Both the position numbers and the translations under genes were made by a program. This document shows, piece after piece, positions 26,263-34,379 of a DNA stretch of 64,000 nucleotides. The first letter of the stretch is position 1. The number at the start of each line of letters is the position of its first letter. The stretch comes from an uncultured Lachnospiraceae bacterium (GTDB lineage Bacteria; Bacillota; Clostridia; Lachnospirales; Lachnospiraceae): assembly GCA_947629525.1 (NCBI GenBank), contig CANREB010000001.1:124001-188000 (forward strand), read 5' to 3'. The notes under the pieces were generated by a model. The model ran no database searches. It saw only the letters and a program-made list of their open reading frames with translations, and had not been told where the DNA came from.

Positions 26263-27625
26263 AGCACTTCTTCATAAAAAAATAGTTAAAACAATCGGAT
26301 ATTTGGCGCTTATGGTATTTGTGATCCTGTTTGTGGCAAATTGTCTGAATTATATTTATACGGACGCAGAGGACAGTTTTAACCAATGGTCAAGAATACT
26401 GTGGCATAACTACTATTCATATAAGGATAATATCGACTGTCTGTATATCGGCTCATCACATATATATGAGGATATTGATCCGTATATACTTGATGAGTTG
26501 AACGGAAAAAATAATTTTGATTTTGCTACTCCGGGACAGAGACTAAACGCATCATATTACATTTTAAAAGAGATAGACAAAAAACATGATTTGGAACATG
26601 TATATTTGGAACTGTACTATGATCTGTCTACACGGAGGGGAGATTTCTCAAGCCGTGACAGTATGATAGACAACTGGAGAAATATTGACGAAATGAAATT
26701 TTCATTAAATAAGCTCCGGTATATCTTCGATGTATATGAGCCTGAATATTATTTGGATACATTCTTTCCGTTTATACGATACAAAAGCATGCTTTTTGAC
26801 AATGAATATGTTGACAGACAGGTTCGTATAAAGCGTAGTGAGGACTACAGGAAGTATCGTTATCGGATAACAGATGATGCCGGGAATACAATAATAGAAT
26901 TTACGGATAAGGGATATGATTATACGACTGAAAAGCTGACGGATGGGGATCTTTTATATCAATATGAGTTAAAGATAAAAGAGCAGCCGATCACACCTGA
27001 CGCGGAAAAGTATTTAAGGAAAATCCTTGAATACTGCCGTGAAAATAACATAGCAATAACTTTGTTCAGTTCTCCTGTCTATGAATTGCATCTACTGGCT
27101 ACCGATGATTACGATGCCTATATTGACAAGATCAATTCTATCGCGTGGGAATATGATGTAGAATATTATGACTTTAATATATGCCGGGAAGAATATATGG
27201 ATATTCAGTCAGTTGATAATTTTAAGGATGTGCAGCATTTGAACACTGAAGGCGCGACAGTATTTACTGATGTGTTTTGGAAAGTGATGTCGCAGCCATA
27301 TGAAGAAAGCAGCAGATATTTTTATGCTTCGTACGCCGACAAACGGCAGAGTATGGAACCTTGCATATATGGCATATATCGGACAGATCCTGAACGCACG
27401 GATAGAGAAACGGATACTGCCGCTTATAGGGTGGCTTCAAACCGCCCACAGGATATGGAATACAGAATACTTCTCACTCCCGCAGGCGAAGACACCGAAA
27501 TGTATCAGGATTTTTCACCAAATACATATTTTTCCGTACCTGACAGCGAACACGGCATATGCACGATTGTTGCCAAAGTAACAGGACAGTCCGACAAAGT
27601 TCAGACCTTGGAAATAAATTACTGA
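26228..27625 (+). CDS. SGNH-like acyl-transfer partner with C-terminal beta domain
   Basis: A 465-residue protein with one N-terminal membrane helix (about residues 22-42) and an outer domain. CLYIGSSHIYEDIDPYIL near residues 72-89 gives the G-x-S-H nucleophile block of DltD-like proteins, and VQHLNTEGATVFTDVFW is a candidate Asp/His block. After about residue 365 a beta-rich segment of about 100 residues follows (CIYGIYRTDPER through QTLEIN), absent from the other SGNH partner at 12005-13081; it may bind the polymer. The ATG has GGAG six bases upstream inside the MBOAT gene. It ends 12 bases from the convergent UbiA gene without a visible terminator. Confidence 0.78.
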   Translation: MTQVSLFISNFKALLHKKIVKTIGYLALMVFVILFVANCLNYIYTDAEDSFNQWSRILWHNYYSYKDNIDCLYIGSSHIYEDIDPYILDELNGKNNFDFATPGQRLNASYYILKEIDKKHDLEHVYLELYYDLSTRRGDFSSRDSMIDNWRNIDEMKFSLNKLRYIFDVYEPEYYLDTFFPFIRYKSMLFDNEYVDRQVRIKRSEDYRKYRYRITDDAGNTIIEFTDKGYDYTTEKLTDGDLLYQYELKIKEQPITPDAEKYLRKILEYCRENNIAITLFSSPVYELHLLATDDYDAYIDKINSIAWEYDVEYYDFNICREEYMDIQSVDNFKDVQHLNTEGATVFTDVFWKVMSQPYEESSRYFYASYADKRQSMEPCIYGIYRTDPERTDRETDTAAYRVASNRPQDMEYRILLTPAGEDTEMYQDFSPNTYFSVPDSEHGICTIVAKVTGQSDKVQTLEINY

Positions 27626-27637
27626 CAACGCGGCTTA

Positions 27638-28600
27638 CTATATTCCCGTAGGTATAAAGAACGCCGTCTCCCACATTTTCATTATCGGTATATCTACCAG
27701 TGTCAGTACCGCAAACAACACCACAAGCAAACCCACAAGCATCATAAGCTTTTTCTCCCTGAAAAGTTTCTCGGGTTTCTGTGCCGCCGAATCAGGCTTA
27801 TGGGCGATATAAAGATAATAACAGAACAACAGAAACAGAAAGGGTATCGCCACTATATATTCAATTCTGTACTTTAGCAAAAATATCCCTATTAAAAATG
27901 TGGCGCACAGTGCATAAAAGAACGATGAACATAGAAGCGACGCTTCTGTATATTTTGCAAATGATTTACGATATGAACCTGCCGTCTTCGGATCACCGAT
28001 CATCCTGTATTCAGCGTAGCGCTTTACTGCCATTAAAAACGCACCCGCCATCCAGTACCCTACAAGGATGCTTGAAGGGGGATATACATTCTCACAGATA
28101 ATGAACCATCCAAGCAGCAGCCTTATCATATTGTTGATCGATTCCGAGAGCACATCCAAATAAACTATGTCCTTTGTTCGGATCGGTTTAACATTGTACA
28201 GGATACCCATGACAAGAAGCCATACTTCCGTCAGGATGAATGGCAGATTTACCAAAAATGAAAGTCCTATACCTATGACAATACATATAAAATACTCTAC
28301 CATAACCCATGAAAATTTCATATTCTGACTTACCACAGGGCGGTATTTCTTAGTCGGATGATACTTGTCAAATTCTGCATCAAGCCACTCATTTATAACA
28401 TAATTTGCCGACGCAATAAAGCATGTGGCAAAGAAACCCGCCAAAAGCTTTATTATGAATTGCACAATATCCTCCGGTCTGCCAATAAGGATCACCGCGA
28501 GAACAAGCCCCGGCATTATAAATATATTTTTTATCCAGTGGTCAGGTCTTGCTATTTTAACGTAATTCATTATCTGCGCGTTTTTTTCCTGTTTGCTCAT
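27638..28600 (-). CDS. UbiA-family prenyltransferase, decaprenyl-phosphate phosphoribosyltransferase-like
   Basis: A 320-residue membrane enzyme with about eight helices. ARPDHWIKNIFIMPG at the N-terminus and NEWLDAEFDKYHPTKKYRP (N70, D74, D78) resemble Rv3806c-type enzymes that attach phosphoribose to polyprenyl phosphate more than quinone-pathway UbiA; the second Asp motif is in YLDVLSESINN. The start is the ATG at 28598-28600 behind AGGAG; an upstream ATG (28618) lacks a site. The likely product is polyprenyl-phosphate (phospho)pentose, a donor for GT-C enzymes. The HAD gene at 23808-24500 shares its upstream sequence and may be its phosphatase, split off by the MBOAT/SGNH genes. Confidence 0.8.
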   Translation of the reverse strand: MSKQEKNAQIMNYVKIARPDHWIKNIFIMPGLVLAVILIGRPEDIVQFIIKLLAGFFATCFIASANYVINEWLDAEFDKYHPTKKYRPVVSQNMKFSWVMVEYFICIVIGIGLSFLVNLPFILTEVWLLVMGILYNVKPIRTKDIVYLDVLSESINNMIRLLLGWFIICENVYPPSSILVGYWMAGAFLMAVKRYAEYRMIGDPKTAGSYRKSFAKYTEASLLCSSFFYALCATFLIGIFLLKYRIEYIVAIPFLFLLFCYYLYIAHKPDSAAQKPEKLFREKKLMMLVGLLVVLFAVLTLVDIPIMKMWETAFFIPTGI

Positions 28601-28701
28601 TAAACTTTCTCCTAACATATTTTTATGATTTATTGTTATTATTATTTTGTTTTATTATTTTATCACATAATTACAAAATATTAAATATATTGTTTCAAGA
28701 A
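28585..28701. repeat. Duplicated upstream region, copy B (UbiA gene)
   Basis: The partner of 24523-24630. It contains the UbiA start codon, its AGGAG site, an AT-rich leader and a minus-strand TTGAAA followed 17 bases later by TGTAAT near the far end, a candidate promoter for UbiA. Copy B is about nine bases longer than copy A. Together with the rightward promoter at 28743-28771 it accounts for most of the 28601-28813 interval. Confidence 0.75.
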
Positions 28702-28742
28702 TTGTGCGCGGAATTACATATCCATACCTGAATTTGTCAGAG

Positions 28743-28771
28743 TTGACAGAAAAATGGCATGGCGATATAAT
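28743..28771 (+). promoter_or_regulatory. Perfect consensus sigma-A promoter for the radical SAM/FAD oxidoreductase pair
   Basis: TTGACA (28743-28748), exactly 17 bases, then TATAAT (28766-28771). The transcript should start near 28778. This excludes an in-frame ATG at 28754, which lies inside the spacer, and sets the radical SAM start at 28814, where GAGG is positioned at 28805-28808. Confidence 0.85.
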
Positions 28772-28813
28772 GTTTTTAAAAATGTGCATTTCGGATGCAG
28801 AAATGAGGTTTTT

Positions 28814-29791
28814 ATGCCGGTAAGGATTCATAATTTTGCTGGAATAATTGGTTGGAACGCCCGTAAGTACCTGCCGCGGCTGGCAAGCGAGAGTTATTTA
28901 AAGCTGCAGTTCATAACACGAAGGAAATTGCAGAAAAAATATATCGATTACTTTTTGCAAAACAATGAAATACCACAGCCGAACATAATAAATATCGAGA
29001 CGATCAATCGCTGTAATTCAACCTGCGAATTCTGCACGGCAAATAAAAACGCCGAAAAACGTCCTTACAAGCGTATGGAGGACAAGCTCTATTATAATAT
29101 AATCGATCAGATCGCCGAATGGGACTACCGTGGTCATCTGACACTTTACGGCAATAACGAACCATGGCTTGACACCAGAATCGTGGATTTTCACAAGTAT
29201 GCAAGGGAAAAACTGCCAAACGCATTTATATTTATGTCAACAAATGGTCTGCTTCTTGATATAGAAAAGACAAAATCAATCATTCCGTATATAAACCAGC
29301 TTATCATTAACAATTACTGTCTTGATATGAAATTGCACGATAATGTAAAGGAAATCTACGATTATGTAAAATCGCATCCGGATGAATTTAAGGATGTAGA
29401 CATTCTCATACAAATGCGTTATTTGAAAGAAGTACTCACCAACCGCGCAGGTTCGGCGCCCAACAAACAGGAATCACGAAAGATCATAAAGGAGACCTGT
29501 CTTATGCCGTTCACTGATATGTGGATAATGCCTAACGGAAAACTGGGTATCTGCTGCTGTGATAATTTTGAGGTGACGGATTTTGGCGATCTGTCTGAAA
29601 TGACCGTCAAAGATGCATGGAACAGCCTTAAATATCAGGAACTCAGAAACCTGATCAAAGACGGAAGGCAAAATTATCCTTTTTGCAAATATTGTGATTT
29701 TATCGACGCGGGGCTTAGAATGGACGCGGTAAATGACATCCTTTCAAACAGCAGCACATTACATGGTGCGCGGCAGTCAATATTAAAATAA
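28814..29791 (+). CDS. Radical SAM/SPASM domain protein
   Basis: A 325-residue enzyme. The radical SAM motif is [13 protein letters not shown] with C67, C71 and C74, followed by [12 protein letters not shown]. The C-terminal SPASM-type domain has [24 protein letters not shown] and PFCKYCDF, giving enough cysteines for at least one auxiliary 4Fe-4S cluster. SPASM enzymes modify peptides, sugars (dehydrogenation of amino-sugars, for example) or act as sulfatase maturases; the substrate here is unknown. The start follows from the promoter position and GAGG. The FAD oxidoreductase gene follows by 16 bases, so the two are one transcript and could act in sequence. Confidence 0.85.
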   Translation: MPVRIHNFAGIIGWNARKYLPRLASESYLKLQFITRRKLQKKYIDYFLQNNEIPQPNIINIETINRCNSTCEFCTANKNAEKRPYKRMEDKLYYNIIDQIAEWDYRGHLTLYGNNEPWLDTRIVDFHKYAREKLPNAFIFMSTNGLLLDIEKTKSIIPYINQLIINNYCLDMKLHDNVKEIYDYVKSHPDEFKDVDILIQMRYLKEVLTNRAGSAPNKQESRKIIKETCLMPFTDMWIMPNGKLGICCCDNFEVTDFGDLSEMTVKDAWNSLKYQELRNLIKDGRQNYPFCKYCDFIDAGLRMDAVNDILSNSSTLHGARQSILK

Positions 29792-29807
29792 AGAGAGCGG
29801 GCATATA

Positions 29808-31370
29808 ATGAAAAAAGTATTGATAATAGGCGCCGGTCCTGCCGGACTGACAGCAGCTTATGAATTATTGCATAGAGCAAAAGATGAATATGAAGTGATC
29901 GTATTTGAAGAAAGCAGAGACATGGGCGGTATCTCTAAGACCGTAAATTACAAGGGAAACCGCATGGATATGGGCGGGCATCGTTTCTTTTCAAAAGTTT
30001 CCAGAGTAAATGACTGGTGGGAAATGATGATGCCTATGCAGGGCGCACCGTCTATAGACGATATTGCATTGGAGCGCCATATCCCTCTTGCCGCCGGAGG
30101 TCCCGACCCTGAAAAAACCGACCGTGTTATGCTGTACAGGAACCGCGTATCGCGCATTTTCTTCGACAACAAGTTTTTTGATTATCCAATTCAATTAAAG
30201 CCGGAACTTTTCATTAATATGGGATTTAAAAACACTTTTCAGGCAATGCTCAGCTATTTGGCAAGTCTTCTTCATAAACGCGAAGAAAAGTCCTTGGAAG
30301 ATTTCTATATTAATCGTTTTGGCAAAAAGCTTTATTCTATGTTCTTTGAAAATTATACTGAAAGTTTATGGGGACGCCATCCAAGTGAGATCGATCCGAG
30401 CTGGGGCGCACAGCGTGCCAAGGGACTCTCTGTTATGGCTATTATCAAGGATGTGTTCAGCAAAATGCTGCCACAGAAAAAATCAGACCGCGATGTAGAG
30501 ACCTCTTTGATCGAAGCCTTTCATTACCCAAAGCTTGGTCCGGGGCAGCTTTGGGATATAACCGCGTCTGAAGTCGAAAAACTGGGCGGCACTATTCTTA
30601 CAAATGCCAAAGTTATAAAACTTCATAAAAATGACCGCCAGACGATCACAAGTCTTAGTTATTTAGAAAACGGCGAAGAAAAAAGCATAGAAGGTGATAT
30701 CATTATCTCATCTATGCCTCTGAAAGATTTAATCGAAGGCATGAATGATGTGCCGGAAGAACCTTTGCGCATAGCAAAAGGACTTCCTTACAGAGATTAC
30801 AGGACTTTGGGTGTCCTTATTCCCAAACTCGACCTGAAAAACAAAACAAAGATCAAAACAATAGGAAATATCGTACCCGATAACTGGATATATGTGCATG
30901 ACCCGGCTGTCCGGATGGGACGTCTCCAAATTTATAATAACTGGTCACCATATATGGTCAACGATTCGAAACATACTATTTGGATAGGACTGGAATATTT
31001 TTGCACGGAAGACGATGATTTTTGGAACATGACTGATGATGAATTTACGGAATTAGGCATAAACGAAATGGTAAAGATCGGTCTGATAAGCGACAAAAAT
31101 GCCGTGATCGATGCCCATGCCGAAAGAGTAAAAAAAGCATATCCCGCATATTTTGACACATATGGCGAAATAGACGATCTGATAGAATACGTAAATACAA
31201 TAGACAATCTATATTGTGTCGGGCGTAACGGACAGCATAGGTATAATAACATCGATCATTCTATGATGACCTCTTTTGAGACAGTCGATAATATATTGGC
31301 ACACAAAAAAGACAAATCAAATATATGGAACGTAAACACTGAAAAAGAATATCATGAAGGAAAATCATAA
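29808..31370 (+). CDS. FAD/NAD(P)-binding oxidoreductase, UDP-galactopyranose-mutase/amine-oxidase superfamily
   Basis: A 520-residue flavoprotein. The N-terminal dinucleotide fold reads [18 protein letters not shown], followed by [20 protein letters not shown], typical of the UGM/protoporphyrinogen-oxidase superfamily. The C-terminal FAD contact is [20 protein letters not shown], like the G-R-x-x-x-Y-x-x-D segment of UDP-galactopyranose mutase. It is longer than classical UGM (about 370-400 residues) with an insertion around residues 90-180, so simple mutase activity is unlikely to be certain. It may oxidise or isomerise a nucleotide- or lipid-linked sugar. It is cotranscribed with the SPASM enzyme and ends at a strong terminator. 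Confidence 0.8.
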   Translation: MKKVLIIGAGPAGLTAAYELLHRAKDEYEVIVFEESRDMGGISKTVNYKGNRMDMGGHRFFSKVSRVNDWWEMMMPMQGAPSIDDIALERHIPLAAGGPDPEKTDRVMLYRNRVSRIFFDNKFFDYPIQLKPELFINMGFKNTFQAMLSYLASLLHKREEKSLEDFYINRFGKKLYSMFFENYTESLWGRHPSEIDPSWGAQRAKGLSVMAIIKDVFSKMLPQKKSDRDVETSLIEAFHYPKLGPGQLWDITASEVEKLGGTILTNAKVIKLHKNDRQTITSLSYLENGEEKSIEGDIIISSMPLKDLIEGMNDVPEEPLRIAKGLPYRDYRTLGVLIPKLDLKNKTKIKTIGNIVPDNWIYVHDPAVRMGRLQIYNNWSPYMVNDSKHTIWIGLEYFCTEDDDFWNMTDDEFTELGINEMVKIGLISDKNAVIDAHAERVKKAYPAYFDTYGEIDDLIEYVNTIDNLYCVGRNGQHRYNNIDHSMMTSFETVDNILAHKKDKSNIWNVNTEKEYHEGKS

Positions 31371-31402
31371 AAAATAGCGAAGTTATCTTCGCTATTTTTT
31401 TT
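31371..31402. terminator. Bidirectional Rho-independent terminator
   Basis: A 12-base-pair stem AAAATAGCGAAG / CTTCGCTATTTT with a TTAT loop, followed by eight Ts on the plus strand; the mirror A tract gives a T run on the minus strand. It ends the rightward FAD gene and the long leftward operon. The minus-strand stop codon of the asparagine synthase gene lies within the stem. Confidence 0.9.
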
Positions 31403-33272
31403 GTTCCAGCATCCAGCTTTGGAACATCAATATATACCATATCTGTATTCGCCAGTTATTATTTTCAATAAAGTCATCCCATATACGCCTTACCTCGTCC
31501 GCGTTCAATATCCCCTGACTCTCGATCAGCTTTCTGTCAAGCAGAGTTTCCGCCCATTCTCTCAGTTCAGGTTCTTTAAGCCATCTTGTGATCGGAATGG
31601 CAAAACCTGTCTTAGGTCTGTCCATCATTTCCTTTGGCACATATCTGTAAAGCACATCTTTCAGCACAAGCTTGCCTTCATTTCCCTGCTTTTTATAATC
31701 TATCGGCAGAGTCCATGCAAACTCCACCACGTCTTTGTCAAGCATCGGAACACGCGTTTCCAGTGACACTGCCATCGCCGTCCTGTCCACTTTTACAAGT
31801 ATGTCGTCAGGATGGTATACTTCCATATCCATCAGCATTATACGGCTTTGGGTATCTTTCAGATCACCGTAGGGGTGCTGATTATGTTTGTACGGGTACA
31901 CTGACCGCTCAAGCGCGATATTTAGATTTGACGCCTCCTGCGCATTTGACAATTCATACAAATGCTCCGGCGACTTTGCCCCAAGCAGATACGATTTAGT
32001 CTGCAATATCTGATTATTTCTGATCAGGGGGCATCCTGTCAAAAGAGCACTGCAGATTTTTCTTATACCATAAGGATACCCTTTCATTTTGTTCCAAATA
32101 CGCCCGATCGACGAATATGACATATAACCGCAGAACAGTTCATCCCCCGCGTCTCCGCTGAGCGATACCGTAACATGGCTGCGTGTCATTTTGCTGACAA
32201 GATATGTCGGTATCTGTGACGAATCGGCAAAAGGTTCTCCGAACATCCATGAGAGCTTCGGTATGACCTCTTTAGCGTCTTTTGCCGATATATAAAGTTC
32301 TGTATGTTGAGTACCTAAATGTTTTGCTATCTGCGCCGCGTACACAGCTTCGTTATGTTTCTCATCATCCATTCCTATAGTAAAACTGCGTACCTTGGAC
32401 ATAGATTGCGCCTGCATAAGTGCAACGATCGTGCTGCTGTCGATCCCCGCTGACAGAAAAGCTCCTACAGGCACATCTGCCGACATCTGCTCACTTATTG
32501 CCTCCTTTAAAAGCCTTTCAAGTTCATCAGCCGCTTCTTTCCTTGTACCCTTGAACGGATTGCTTTCTCCGTATTTTGCCGCTTCCCGCACTGACCAATA
32601 TGTGCTTATCTTTGGATCGTCATATGGCGCGTCTATCTCGAGCATGCAGCCTGCATCAAGTTTATATATATCCTTATATATCGAATAAGGTGCGGGAATA
32701 TAGCCATGGATAAAATATAATTGCAGTACTTTCGTATCTATCCCGTTATTAAATCCCTCCAATACGCTGATACTGCCTATATCCGACGCAAAGACAAAAC
32801 CTCCGTTTACAAATCCATAATACAGAGGTTTCTCACCTATCCTGTCGCGTATGAGCGTGATCTTTTTAGTATCTCTGTCATACAGCGCTATGGCAAACAT
32901 CCCTTTGCAAATAGATATAGTTTCCCTTACGCCGTACGCTTCAAACGCTTCCAAAAGCACCTCTGTGTCGGATGTGCCGCGAAACGCCGTTACTCTTTTT
33001 TCTGTTATGAGCTTATCTTTTATCTTTTTATAATTGTATATCTCCCCGTTAAATACGCAGACATATCGTCCCGACGACGAAAGCATCGGCTGGGCGCCTG
33101 ACTCCGACAGATCTACTATTGAAAGCCTCCTGTGTCCGAATACCACATCCGCGTTCTCATTCGCCCATACGCCGCCCGCATCCGGTCCTCTGTGGTACAT
33201 ACGCTCATTCATTTTTTCTATATTCTGCTGCCAGTTTTGAGGTCTGTTACAAAACCCTGCAATTCCACACAT
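31392..33272 (-). CDS. AsnB-type glutamine amidotransferase (copy 1)
   Basis: A 626-residue two-domain enzyme. Residues 1 to about 210 are the class II glutaminase with Cys2 as nucleophile (MCGIAGF), RMYHRGPDAGG, FNGEIYNY and RDRIGEKPLYYG. The synthetase domain has the PP-loop FLSAGIDSS at 274-280, where the usual SGG is SAG, and SGDAGDELFCGY. AsnB-like enzymes in O-antigen and capsule loci (such as WbpS) amidate uronic acid carboxyls, and UDP-GalNAcA genes are present here, so that is more likely than asparagine supply. It has exactly the same length as copy 2 at 34380-36260. Last gene of the operon. Confidence 0.88.
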   Translation of the reverse strand: MCGIAGFCNRPQNWQQNIEKMNERMYHRGPDAGGVWANENADVVFGHRRLSIVDLSESGAQPMLSSSGRYVCVFNGEIYNYKKIKDKLITEKRVTAFRGTSDTEVLLEAFEAYGVRETISICKGMFAIALYDRDTKKITLIRDRIGEKPLYYGFVNGGFVFASDIGSISVLEGFNNGIDTKVLQLYFIHGYIPAPYSIYKDIYKLDAGCMLEIDAPYDDPKISTYWSVREAAKYGESNPFKGTRKEAADELERLLKEAISEQMSADVPVGAFLSAGIDSSTIVALMQAQSMSKVRSFTIGMDDEKHNEAVYAAQIAKHLGTQHTELYISAKDAKEVIPKLSWMFGEPFADSSQIPTYLVSKMTRSHVTVSLSGDAGDELFCGYMSYSSIGRIWNKMKGYPYGIRKICSALLTGCPLIRNNQILQTKSYLLGAKSPEHLYELSNAQEASNLNIALERSVYPYKHNQHPYGDLKDTQSRIMLMDMEVYHPDDILVKVDRTAMAVSLETRVPMLDKDVVEFAWTLPIDYKKQGNEGKLVLKDVLYRYVPKEMMDRPKTGFAIPITRWLKEPELREWAETLLDRKLIESQGILNADEVRRIWDDFIENNNWRIQIWYILMFQSWMLEQKK

Positions 33273-33284
33273 ATATTTACCTTC

Positions 33285-34367
33285 CTATAATTTCATCAAA
33301 AAGCTTTCCCATTCCTTATCGACCTTTACAGGCTCAAATTTTTCAGATGCTTTATACGCATTATCGCTAAGCTTTTTGGCAAACTCCGTGTCTGACAGTA
33401 TCAGCCTGAAAGCATCCGAAAGCGCATACGCATCGCCTACAGGCACCAATATCCCGGTTACTTTATCTTCAATGAGCATCGCAGGTCCCCCGCATGGGCA
33501 GTCGGTTGACACGACCGGAATACCAAGCGCCATTGCTTCGACTATTGAATTTGGCATCCCTTCCGTGTTGGAAGTCAATGCAAAAATTTTCGCATTGCAT
33601 ATTTTATCGGCAAGATCAGACACGCTGCCGGCAAGCGTTACCCTGTCGGAAAGTCCTTTTTCGTTGATGAGCGCCTGAAGGCTTGCCTTTAGTCCGCCGT
33701 CTCCGTATATCACAAGCCTGACATTTGGAAATTCCTCAGCTATTTTTTCAAATGCGCATATGAGCATAGCATGATTTTTATTTTCGTCAAGCCGCCCCGC
33801 CGCCGCTATGATGTCATCACGTTCACCCAAATAGCGGCGGTTTATAAACTGCTCATTAAGAGGATTTGGCAATATTACCGACTTTTTCCGCACAGCTTTT
33901 GGAAAAAAATCAAGTGCCTGTTTTGTCTGAAATATCACTCCGTCCGAAAATCTGAAAACAAATCCGGCAATAAACTGCATTAATCGTCCTTCATACTCCA
34001 TCGTCGGTTCGCCCCGTACCGATACTGCCGTTTTAACCGGCAGAAATGCAGCCGTCGCTATAGCCATTAAATTGTTTTTACCCAAAAATGATAAGATCAC
34101 ATCCGGCTTATATTTTTTCCATATATTCCGCAGTTTTTTATACCTTGTTATAAAATTTTTTATTCTGCTCCCGCTAAGTTCAGTCTGTTCGGGTTCGGAA
34201 TACACGCGCTCTATATCTGAGGTCATATCATACTCGTCCTCGCGTTTATACTGTGTCACAAGTATGACTTCATATCCGCGGCTGTGGAAATATTCCGCCA
34301 GATTTACCATGACACGCTCTGAACCGCCCTTTTGCAGAGAACTTATGAATAATGCCATCCGCTTCAT
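33285..34367 (-). CDS. GT4 glycosyltransferase (paired with AsnB copy 1)
   Basis: A 360-residue GT-B enzyme with LFISSLQKGGSERVMVNLA at the N-terminus and a donor domain containing AAAGRLDENKNH, LVIYGDGG and the E-x7-E region NTEGMPNSIVEAMALG. The block TDCPCGGPAMLIEDK is nearly identical in the GT4 at 36280-37386, marking the two as close paralogues. It starts at an ATG behind GGAG and lies 12 bases from each AsnB neighbour. A cytoplasmic sugar transfer to the lipid-linked unit is expected; the substrate is unknown. Confidence 0.9.
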   Translation of the reverse strand: MKRMALFISSLQKGGSERVMVNLAEYFHSRGYEVILVTQYKREDEYDMTSDIERVYSEPEQTELSGSRIKNFITRYKKLRNIWKKYKPDVILSFLGKNNLMAIATAAFLPVKTAVSVRGEPTMEYEGRLMQFIAGFVFRFSDGVIFQTKQALDFFPKAVRKKSVILPNPLNEQFINRRYLGERDDIIAAAGRLDENKNHAMLICAFEKIAEEFPNVRLVIYGDGGLKASLQALINEKGLSDRVTLAGSVSDLADKICNAKIFALTSNTEGMPNSIVEAMALGIPVVSTDCPCGGPAMLIEDKVTGILVPVGDAYALSDAFRLILSDTEFAKKLSDNAYKASEKFEPVKVDKEWESFLMKL

Positions 34368-34379
34368 ACCGTCGCTCCG

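Noticed and set aside
28754..28813. A 20-codon N-terminal extension of the radical SAM protein
   Set aside because: Its ATG lies inside a perfect consensus promoter, so it would not be in the transcript; the downstream ATG has a GAGG site.
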